A stretch of 64,000 bases of DNA from Actinacidiphila fildesensis (GTDB taxonomy: Bacteria; Actinomycetota; Actinomycetes; Streptomycetales; Streptomycetaceae), in the NCBI RefSeq assembly GCF_042652185.1, contig NZ_JBHSIX010000004.1; one strand, given 5' to 3'. The translations under genes and the position numbers were made by a program. Under the pieces are notes generated by a model. It saw nothing but the letters and a program-made list of their open reading frames with translations. It was not told where the DNA came from and did not search any database. Shown here in pieces: positions 42,510 to 50,169 of the stretch. Position 1 is the stretch's first letter. Each line of letters opens with the position of its first letter.

Positions 42510-43076
42510 TCAGCTCGCTACGCGCTTGGCGATGACGAAGCCCTCGAGGCCGGCGATGCCGAAGAACAGGATGTCCATGCCGCCGAGGGACTCCTTCCAG
42601 GCCTGCTGCACGATGTCGTAGTGATCCGTGAGGATCGTCATGACGCCGGGGGCGCCCGGGGAGTCGGCGAGCAGCAGGGTGATGCCGAAGACCTGGCCGA
42701 GGTAGACGCCGAGCAGGGCGAGCGGGATGCCGATGACCGGCAGGACCGGGTTGCGGCCGCCGACCTTGCCGAGTGCGGCACCGACCAGCGCGCCGACACC
42801 CAGGGCCGCGTAGCCGATCTCGTGCTCGGTCACCTTGATGAGCCCGCCGTACGCCAGGGCGCCGACGATCATCGCGAGGATGCCGACGAGGATGCCGAGG
42901 CCCACGTTGTTGGTGGCCGGCGGCAGCGGGGCGGGCGGCGGGTAGCCGCCGAAGCCGCCCGGCTGCTGCGGCTGCTGGCCGAACGGGTTGCCGCCCTGCG
43001 GCGGGACGACGCCCGGCTGCTGGCCGTAGGGGTTGCCGCCCTGCGGCGGCTGCGGCGGTGGGTACGACTGGCTCAT
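42510..43076 (-). CDS. Multi-pass membrane protein with Pro/Gln/Gly head
   Basis: 188 residues; no named family recognised. The first 55 residues carry a repeated PPQGGNP(Y/F)GQQP unit, a type of flexible cytoplasmic head common in Streptomyces membrane proteins. Hydrophobic segments follow at about 58-78, 89-106, 112-138 and 166-183 (NVGLGILVGILAMIVGALAY first). The gene is flanked by the repeat region and the divergent part of the next gene. Confidence 0.75.
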   Translation of the reverse strand: MSQSYPPPQPPQGGNPYGQQPGVVPPQGGNPFGQQPQQPGGFGGYPPPAPLPPATNNVGLGILVGILAMIVGALAYGGLIKVTEHEIGYAALGVGALVGAALGKVGGRNPVLPVIGIPLALLGVYLGQVFGITLLLADSPGAPGVMTILTDHYDIVQQAWKESLGGMDILFFGIAGLEGFVIAKRVAS

Positions 43077-43213
43077 GGTGGGGTCCCCCGGGGATGGAAG
43101 GTTTGCATCGCACAGAAGTGTGGCGTGCGAACAATGGCCCCGAAGGCTAGCAGCCGGATATGACAGTGCGACAAGACGTTTCAGCGGGCCGTTACGCGAC
43201 CGCTACCGGTCCG

Positions 43214-44470
43214 CTACAAGCGGGCCGCGGCTCCTACCGGGGTGGCGCCGCGGGTGTCGAGGAGCAACTGGGCCTTGACGGCGAGGCCTTGGAGATCGTA
43301 GGTGCGGTGATGCTGCAGCAGGAGGGTCAGATCGGCGTCGGCGGCGGCTTCCCAGAGGGAGTCGGCGCGGGGGATGGGGCGGTCCAGGACGCGCCATTCG
43401 GGGACGTACGGGTCGTGGTAGCAGATCTGGGCGCCCAGTTCGATGAGGCGGGAGCCGATCTCGCGGGCGGGGGCGTTCTCCTGGTCGGCCAGATCGGCCT
43501 TGTACGTGACGCCGAGCAGCAGGACGCGGGCGCCGCGCAGTGACTTGCCGTGCTCGTTCAGCAGGGCGGCCGCGCGCTGGACGACGTAGCGCGGCATCCG
43601 CCCGTTGACCTCCTGGGCCAGTTCGACGATGCGCAGCGGGTAGCCGGGGGTGCGGGCCCGGGTGGCGACGTAGTTGGGGTCGAGGGCGACGCCCGGTCCG
43701 CCGACGCCGGGGCCGGGGCGGAAGGCCTGGAAGCCGAACGGCTTGGTCTCGGCGCAGCGGATGACGTCCCACAGGTCGACGCCGACGTCGTGGCAGAAGA
43801 CCGCCATCTCGTTGGCGAAGGCGATGTTGACGTGCCGGTAGTTGGTCTCCAGCAGCTTGACGGTCTCGGCCTCGCGCAGCCCGCGGGCGCGGACGACGCG
43901 TTCGACGAAGCGCCCGTAGAACGCGGCGGCGGCCTCGGTGCAGGCGGAGGTGTAACCGCCGATGACCTTGGGGGTGTTGGGGATGTGGTGGTCGCGGCTG
44001 CCGGGGTCGACGCGGCTGGGGGAGTAGGCGAGATGGAAGTCGCGGCCGGCCCGCAGGCCGGACTCCTCCAGGATCGGGAGGAGGAATTCCTCGGTGGTGC
44101 CGGGGTAGGCGGTGGATTCGAGCACCACGGTGGTGTGCGCCCGCAGATGCGTGGCGAGCGCCCGTGCGGCGGCCGCCACGGCGCTGAGGTCGAGGGCGCG
44201 GTCGGCGCCGAGCGGGGTCGGGGCGCAGATCACGGCGGTCCTGACCCGGCCGAGCACGGAGGGGTCGGAGGTGGCGCGGAATCCGGTGGCGAGCATCCGG
44301 CGGATGTCGGCGGCGGCGAGGGAGCCGGCCGGTACGCGGCCGGCGTTGATGTCCGCGGCGGTGTTCTCGTCGGCGTCGTATCCGATGACGCCGATTCCGG
44401 CGGCGGCTGCCGCTTGGGCGAGGAGGATCCCGGCGCGGCCGAGTCCGATGACGGCGAGGTCTGCGGGCAT
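43214..44470 (-). CDS. Nucleotide-sugar dehydrogenase homologue lacking the catalytic Cys
   Basis: 418 residues, full length for the UDP-glucose/GDP-mannose dehydrogenase family. N-terminal Rossmann motif GLGRAG with D32 or D34 for NAD; TPLGADRALDLS; VVLESTAYPGTTEE; K205 and N210 in AETVKLLETNYRHVNIAFAN. The family active-site loop GPGVGGHC(I)xxDP reads GPGVGGPGVALDP: His259 is Pro and Cys260 is Gly, while D264 remains. The bases (GGA CCG GGC) show no frameshift. Without that thiol the normal two-step oxidation to an acid should fail, so the protein has another role or is inactive. Confidence 0.88.
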   Translation of the reverse strand: MPADLAVIGLGRAGILLAQAAAAAGIGVIGYDADENTAADINAGRVPAGSLAAADIRRMLATGFRATSDPSVLGRVRTAVICAPTPLGADRALDLSAVAAAARALATHLRAHTTVVLESTAYPGTTEEFLLPILEESGLRAGRDFHLAYSPSRVDPGSRDHHIPNTPKVIGGYTSACTEAAAAFYGRFVERVVRARGLREAETVKLLETNYRHVNIAFANEMAVFCHDVGVDLWDVIRCAETKPFGFQAFRPGPGVGGPGVALDPNYVATRARTPGYPLRIVELAQEVNGRMPRYVVQRAAALLNEHGKSLRGARVLLLGVTYKADLADQENAPAREIGSRLIELGAQICYHDPYVPEWRVLDRPIPRADSLWEAAADADLTLLLQHHRTYDLQGLAVKAQLLLDTRGATPVGAAARL

Positions 44471-44639
44471 GGGGGTCAGTCCTCTCCCTAGCAGCCACGA
44501 ATGGCTTCAAAACAGGCTAACCAGACATAAGGCTGATATGACCGCACGGCGCGCCGGTACTGCGGGGTACTCGTCCACGGATCCGGCGCCGGTCCGGGGG
44601 CGCCCGGGCGTGCAAAGGTGGCTGTCGGCCCCTGTGGCG

Positions 44640-44655
44640 GTCACTATCGAGTGAC
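44640..44655. promoter_or_regulatory. Dyad upstream of glpD
   Basis: GTCACT-ATCG-AGTGAC, perfect 6-bp arms, 36 bp before the glpD start in a 221-bp divergent gap. A possible operator for a glycerol-responsive regulator; no other support. Confidence 0.35.
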
Positions 44656-44691
44656 GGGGCGCACGCACCTGCTCCACAACAGGAGGCACGA

Positions 44692-46398
44692 ATGCGGACG
44701 ACAACACTGGGCCCGGCCGAGCGCGAGGCGGCACTCGCCCGGATGGCGGACGAGGAGCTCGACATCCTGGTCGTGGGCGGCGGCGTCGTCGGGGCCGGTA
44801 CGGCGCTCGACGCGGCGACCCGCGGGCTGTCGACCGGCCTGGTCGAGGCGCGGGACTGGGCGTCCGGCACCTCCAGCCGCTCCAGCAAGCTGATCCACGG
44901 CGGTCTGCGCTATCTGGAGATGCTCGACTTCGCCCTGGTGCGTGAGGCGCTCAAGGAGCGCGGCCTGCTGCTGGAGCGGCTCGCACCGCACCTGGTGAAG
45001 CCGGTGCCGTTCCTGTACCCGCTGCAGCACAAGGGCTGGGAGCGGTTCTACGCCGGCTCGGGCGTCGCCCTGTACGACGCCATGTCGTTCTCGTCGGGCC
45101 ACGGCCGCGGGCTGCCCGTGCACCGCCATCTGACACGTAAGCACGCGCTGCGGGTCGCCCCCGCCCTCAAGAAGGACGCCCTGGTCGGCGCGTTGCAGTA
45201 CTACGACGCCCAGATGGACGACGCGCGCTACGTCACGACGCTGGTCAGGACCGCCTCGGCGTACGGCGCCCAGGTCGCCAACCGGGCGCGGGTGGTCGGC
45301 TTCCTGCGGGAGGGCGAACGCGTGGTCGGCGCCCGGGTGCAGGACGTGGAGGGCGGCCGCGAGTACCAGGTGCGGGCCAAGCAGGTCGTGAACGCGACCG
45401 GGGTCTGGACGGACGACACCCAGGCGCTGATCGGCGAGCGCGGACAGTTCCACGTCAGGGCGTCCAAGGGGATCCACCTGGTCGTGCCGAAGGACCGCAT
45501 CCACTCCTCGTCCGGGCTGATCCTGCGGACCGAGAAGAGCGTGCTCTTCGTGATTCCGTGGGGACGGCACTGGATCATCGGCACCACCGACACGGACTGG
45601 GACCTCGACAAGGCGCACCCGGCCGCGTCCAGCGCCGATATCGACTATCTGCTCGAACACGTCAACTCGGTGCTCTCCGTCCCGCTGACCAGGGACGACG
45701 TCCAGGGTGTGTACGCCGGGCTGCGGCCGCTGCTGGCCGGTGAGTCGGACGCGACGAGCAAGCTCTCACGCGAGCACACCGTGGCGCACCCGCTGCCGGG
45801 GCTGGTCGTCGTCGCGGGCGGCAAGTACACGACGTACCGGGTGATGGCGAAGGACGCGGTGGACGAGGCCGTCCACGGGCTCGACCACCGGGTCGCGGAG
45901 TGCATCACCGAGGAGGTGCCGCTGGTCGGCGCCGAGGGCTACCACGCGCTGTGGAACGCCCGGGCCCGGCTCGCGGCCCGTACGGGGCTGCACGTCGCCC
46001 GGATCGAGCACCTGCTCAACCGGTACGGCGCGCTCGCCGAGGAGGTCCTGCAGCTCATCGTGGAGGATCCGTCGCTGGGCGACGCGCTGCCCGCCGCCGA
46101 GGACTATCTGCGGGCCGAGATCGTGTACGCGGCGTCGCACGAGAGCGCCCGGCACCTCGACGACGTGCTGACCCGCAGAACCCGTATCTCGATCGAGACG
46201 TTCGACCGCGGCACCCTCAGCGCCCGCGAGGCCGCCGAGCTCATGGCGCCCGTCCTGGGCTGGGACAAGGAGCAGATCGAGAAGGAGGTCGAGCACTACC
46301 AGAAGCGCGTCGAGGCGGAGCGCGAGTCGCAGCGGCAGCCCGACGACACGACCGCGGACGCGGCACGGCTGGGCGCGCCGGATATCGTGCCTCTCTAG
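44692..46398 (+). CDS. glpD: Aerobic glycerol-3-phosphate dehydrogenase
   Basis: FAD-dependent, membrane-associated oxidation of glycerol-3-phosphate to dihydroxyacetone phosphate. 568 residues; AGGAGG 5 bp before the ATG. FAD motif VVGGGVVGAGTALDAATRG, then RSSKLIHGGLRYLE, TGVWTDDTQ and TVAHPLPGLVVVAGGKYTTYR. The C-terminal domain (about 400-545) is the usual DAO_C helical part. No glpF or glpK is present in the window. Confidence 0.95.
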   Translation: MRTTTLGPAEREAALARMADEELDILVVGGGVVGAGTALDAATRGLSTGLVEARDWASGTSSRSSKLIHGGLRYLEMLDFALVREALKERGLLLERLAPHLVKPVPFLYPLQHKGWERFYAGSGVALYDAMSFSSGHGRGLPVHRHLTRKHALRVAPALKKDALVGALQYYDAQMDDARYVTTLVRTASAYGAQVANRARVVGFLREGERVVGARVQDVEGGREYQVRAKQVVNATGVWTDDTQALIGERGQFHVRASKGIHLVVPKDRIHSSSGLILRTEKSVLFVIPWGRHWIIGTTDTDWDLDKAHPAASSADIDYLLEHVNSVLSVPLTRDDVQGVYAGLRPLLAGESDATSKLSREHTVAHPLPGLVVVAGGKYTTYRVMAKDAVDEAVHGLDHRVAECITEEVPLVGAEGYHALWNARARLAARTGLHVARIEHLLNRYGALAEEVLQLIVEDPSLGDALPAAEDYLRAEIVYAASHESARHLDDVLTRRTRISIETFDRGTLSAREAAELMAPVLGWDKEQIEKEVEHYQKRVEAERESQRQPDDTTADAARLGAPDIVPL

Positions 46399-46424
46399 GG
46401 ACCAACGGGGGAGCAGAGGGGCGC

Positions 46425-48071
46425 ATGGTGTCTGATCACGCGGAGGCGGGGCGACTCGTCGCCGGCCGGTACCGGCTCGTGGAGCGGATAGGCCGCGGGG
46501 GCATGGGCACGGTCTGGCGCGCGGAGGACGAACTGCTCGGCCGCCAGGTCGCGGTCAAGAAGCTGCACCCCCCGCAGCCCCATCTGCACGAGGACGAACT
46601 GGCCACCATCTTCGAGCGCACCCGCCGGGAGGCCCGCGCCGCCGCCCGGATCAGCCACCCGAACGTCATCGTCGTGCACGACGTGGTGGACGACGAGGGC
46701 CTGCCGTCCATCGTCATGGAGTACGTACCGTCCATGACGCTGGGCGAAGCGCTGAAGAAGCACGGCGCGCTGCCGCCCGTGGAGGCCGCGCGGATCGGCC
46801 GCGGCATGGTCGCCGCACTGCGGGCCGCGCACCGCGCCGGGGTGCTGCACCGCGACGTGAAGCCGGGCAACGTCCTGCTCGGCGGGGACGGCCGGGTGGT
46901 GCTGACCGACTTCGGCATCGCCCAGGCGTCCGGCACCTCGACGCTCACCCGCACCGGCGAGCTGATCGGCTCCATCGACTTCCTGTCGCCGGAACGCATC
47001 AAGGGCCAGTCGCCCGGCCCGGAGGCCGACCTGTGGGCGCTGGGTGCGACGCTCTATCAGGCGGTGGAGGGGAACTCGCCGTTCCGCCGGGACACCGCGA
47101 TCGAGACCGCGTACGCCATCTCCGAGGACCCGGTGCTGCCCGCCGCCAACGCAGGGCCGCTGGAACACGTCATCGCCGGGCTGCTCGCCAAGGATCCGCG
47201 CGAGCGGATGTCGGCGGAGGAGGCCGAACGGCTGCTGCGGCTGCCGGCGGCCGAGGCGGACACCACGCGCTTCGAGCGCGGCGGCACCGCGTCGACCACC
47301 GTCCCGCCCGCCGGGTCCGGATCCGCCCGGCCGGCCGAACCCGCCCGCCCCACCGCCCAGGTGACGGTCGGCCACGGCGCCGAGCCGGTCCCCGACGCCT
47401 CCACGGCCGGCCCCGGTGGCACGCCAACCGCCGCTCCCCGGCCGCGGCGCCGGGCCCGGTGGGTCGTCGCGGTGCTCACCGCCGCCGCCGTCGCGGGCGG
47501 CGGGACCGCGGCCTTCGCGTACTTCCGGGACGACGGCGGCAGTCCCACCGCGTCCAAGAAGCACACCGCGCCGCCGGTGACCACGACGCTCAGCCCCTCG
47601 ACGTCCACGACCGCGGAGCCGCCGCCGCTCCCGAAGAACTACCGGCTGGCCACCGAGGCCGCCAAGGGCTTCACCGTGCCGGTGCCGAAGGGCTGGCGGC
47701 GCTCGGTGGCGGACGGTGAGGTCAACTACATCGATCCCACCGGGCTCGTGGGGCTCAAGTTCAGCGTCCTGGACTACGCCGGTCCCGACCACCTCGCGCA
47801 CTTCAAGTCCCTGGAGACCAAGGTGCGCGACACCCTGGCCGGCTATCACCAGGAGCGCATGCAGCCGACGACCGTATTCGGACAGAACGCCGCTATTTGG
47901 CAGTTCACGTTCAAAGGCAGTAAACGCGACTATCGGGCCATAGATCTGGGATTCGGCAAGGAAGGCGAACGCGAGTTCGCCATCTACCTTTCCGCTCCCA
48001 AGTCCCAATGGGACGAGTACAAGCCGGTGTTCGACAACGCCGTGGCCGGTTTCCGGCCGTCCGCGCAGTAA
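46425..48071 (+). CDS. Membrane Ser/Thr protein kinase A
   Basis: 548 residues from ATG 46425 (AGAGGGG upstream). Kinase domain about 16-272: IGRGGMGTVW, K45 in VAVKKL, HRDVKPGN with D144, DFG at 162-164, SIDFLSPE. A Pro/Ala/Thr linker, one membrane helix at 346-367 and an extracellular C-terminal domain of about 150 residues (RLATEAAKGFTVPVPKGW) follow. The same outer-domain pattern recurs in the three following kinase-like genes, so the cluster arose by duplication. Confidence 0.92.
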   Translation: MVSDHAEAGRLVAGRYRLVERIGRGGMGTVWRAEDELLGRQVAVKKLHPPQPHLHEDELATIFERTRREARAAARISHPNVIVVHDVVDDEGLPSIVMEYVPSMTLGEALKKHGALPPVEAARIGRGMVAALRAAHRAGVLHRDVKPGNVLLGGDGRVVLTDFGIAQASGTSTLTRTGELIGSIDFLSPERIKGQSPGPEADLWALGATLYQAVEGNSPFRRDTAIETAYAISEDPVLPAANAGPLEHVIAGLLAKDPRERMSAEEAERLLRLPAAEADTTRFERGGTASTTVPPAGSGSARPAEPARPTAQVTVGHGAEPVPDASTAGPGGTPTAAPRPRRRARWVVAVLTAAAVAGGGTAAFAYFRDDGGSPTASKKHTAPPVTTTLSPSTSTTAEPPPLPKNYRLATEAAKGFTVPVPKGWRRSVADGEVNYIDPTGLVGLKFSVLDYAGPDHLAHFKSLETKVRDTLAGYHQERMQPTTVFGQNAAIWQFTFKGSKRDYRAIDLGFGKEGEREFAIYLSAPKSQWDEYKPVFDNAVAGFRPSAQ

Positions 48072-48142
48072 GCCGGGTTCGCTTCCGAGGCCTCCGGTCG
48101 GCGATGATGGGACCCACATCACCAGTGACCGCAGGGGAATTC

Positions 48143-50053
48143 ATGGGCCAGGCGCAAGGCACCGACGGACGTCTCCTCGCCGACCGGTACCGGCTCGGCG
48201 AGGTCCTCGGCAAGGGCGGCATGGGAACGGTCTGGCGCGCGGAGGACGAAACCCTCGGCCGGACCGTCGCCGTCAAGGAGTTGCGCTTCCCCGGAAATGT
48301 CGACGAGGACGAGAAGCGCCGGCTGGTCACCCGGACCCTGCGCGAGGCCAAGGCCACCGCGCGGATCCGCGGCACCGGCGCGGTCACCGTGTTCGATGTC
48401 GTCGAGGAGGACGACCGGCCGTGGATCGTCATGGAACTGGTCGAGGGCCGCTCGCTGTCCGACGCCATCCGTGAGGACGGCCCGCTGACGCCCAAGCGCG
48501 CCGCCGAGGTGGCCCTGGTCGTGCTCGACGTGCTGAAGGCCGCGCACAAGGAGGGCATCCTCCACCGCGACGTCAAGCCGTCCAACGTCCTCATCGCCGA
48601 CGACGGCCGCGTGGTGCTCAGCGACTTCGGCATCGCGCAGATCGACGGCGACCCCTCCGTCACCTCGACCGGCATGCTCGTCGGCGCCCCCTCGTACATC
48701 TCGCCGGAGCGCGCCCGCGGCCAGAAGCCGGGCCCGCCGGCGGACCTGTGGTCGCTCGGCGCCCTGCTCTACGCATCGGTCGAGGGCCGCCCGCCCTACG
48801 ACAAGGGCTCGGCCATCGCCACCCTGACCGCCGTCATGACCGAGCCGGTCGGCCCCATGGAGAACGCGGGCGCGCTCGCGGACGCCATCCACGGCCTGCT
48901 CATCAAGGACCCGGCGGAGCGCCTGGACGACGCGGGCGTCCGCACCCTGCTCACCCGCGTCGCCCACGCGCCGCAGCACCCGGCCGGTCCGGCGCTCGAC
49001 GCGGGGGCCTCCGCGACCCGCACCATCGCGCTGCCCCCGGACCCGCAGCCCACCCCGACCGACGCACCGCCCGCCACCCGTAAGGCCGCCGCCGACCAGG
49101 CCCGGGTCCGCAACGCGCTGCGCTCGGTGCGCGGCGCCGCCACGGCCGCCGGTACCGCCACCGCAGCCAAGGCGACAAAGGCGGCGAAGGCGGCGAAGGC
49201 AGCGAAGCCGAGACCGGCGGCCGAGCCGGGGGAGCCCGGCACCAAGCCGAAGGCGCCGCGCGCGCCGATCACCGACGTCGTACCGCGCCGGGTGCTGCTC
49301 ATCGCCCTCGTCGCCGTCGCCCTCGCCGTCATCGGCACCGCGATCGGCTTCGCACTGGCCAACGGCGGGGACGGCGACAACGCGCCCGACTCCAAGCCGG
49401 GTTCCGCGTCCTCCGCCCCGGGCAAGACGGGCGACGGCAAGACGGCGCCGACCACCCCGAAGGGGAGCACCGGCGGCACCGGACAGCAGCCGTCGACCAA
49501 CCCGGGCGCGGCGACGAGCGCGGGCACCACGGCCGGCACGAGCGCGGGTACCACCGCGGGCACGGGCGGCGCGAACCCGCCGGCGGGCACGGACAACAAG
49601 GTGCCGGCCGGCTACAACGTCGTGACCGCGGGCCACTTCTCCATCGCGCTGCCCGCGGGCTGGAAGAAGACCGGCAGCGCGGGCGCCGACAGCTTCATAT
49701 TCAGCGCCGACGGCGGTTTCCCGCGCGTGCAGATCGACTTCACCGACGAGCCGGGCAACAACGCGGCGGCCGACTGGTTCGCGCACGAGTCCGCGGTGGC
49801 TTCCGCCAGCAGCGGCTACCACCGGGTGTCGATCGGCAACGTCGCCTTCAACGGCTACCCCAGCGCCGCCGACTGGGACTTCCTGCGGACCGAGAAGGGC
49901 GGCCTCAAGGGCCGGGTCCTGAACCGCGGGTTCGTCGTCAACGATCACCAGGGCTTCGCCATCATGTTCTCCGCGCCCGCCGACCAGTGGGACACCCCCG
50001 CCATCGTGCAGATGCGCCAGACGTTCTTCGCCACCTTCAAGCCGTCCAACTGA
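48143..50053 (+). CDS. Membrane Ser/Thr protein kinase B
   Basis: 636 residues. Kinase domain about 16-272: LGKGGMGTVW, K45, HRDVKPSN with D143, DFG at 161-163, APSYISPER. The juxtamembrane part has a Lys/Ala repeat (AKATKAAKAAKAAKP), then one helix at about 384-407 and a Ser/Gly/Thr-rich stalk with short repeats (SAGTTAGTSAGTTAGT) before an outer domain (VPAGYNVVTAGHFSIALPAG). It lies 71 bp after kinase A. Confidence 0.92.
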   Translation: MGQAQGTDGRLLADRYRLGEVLGKGGMGTVWRAEDETLGRTVAVKELRFPGNVDEDEKRRLVTRTLREAKATARIRGTGAVTVFDVVEEDDRPWIVMELVEGRSLSDAIREDGPLTPKRAAEVALVVLDVLKAAHKEGILHRDVKPSNVLIADDGRVVLSDFGIAQIDGDPSVTSTGMLVGAPSYISPERARGQKPGPPADLWSLGALLYASVEGRPPYDKGSAIATLTAVMTEPVGPMENAGALADAIHGLLIKDPAERLDDAGVRTLLTRVAHAPQHPAGPALDAGASATRTIALPPDPQPTPTDAPPATRKAAADQARVRNALRSVRGAATAAGTATAAKATKAAKAAKAAKPRPAAEPGEPGTKPKAPRAPITDVVPRRVLLIALVAVALAVIGTAIGFALANGGDGDNAPDSKPGSASSAPGKTGDGKTAPTTPKGSTGGTGQQPSTNPGAATSAGTTAGTSAGTTAGTGGANPPAGTDNKVPAGYNVVTAGHFSIALPAGWKKTGSAGADSFIFSADGGFPRVQIDFTDEPGNNAAADWFAHESAVASASSGYHRVSIGNVAFNGYPSAADWDFLRTEKGGLKGRVLNRGFVVNDHQGFAIMFSAPADQWDTPAIVQMRQTFFATFKPSN

Positions 50054-50169
50054 TCTGCGCAGAGCGGGTCACGGGGCATGCCTCCGGCACGTATCGTGAA
50101 AGCTCGCGGACTGTCCGCAGCCAGATTCCATCCGGACCGGACCGGATCTGACGCTTTTGGGGAGGCGTC

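Noticed and set aside
43214..44470. Frameshift as the cause of the missing catalytic Cys
   Set aside because: Motifs before and after the loop stay in frame and the changed codons are single clean triplets.
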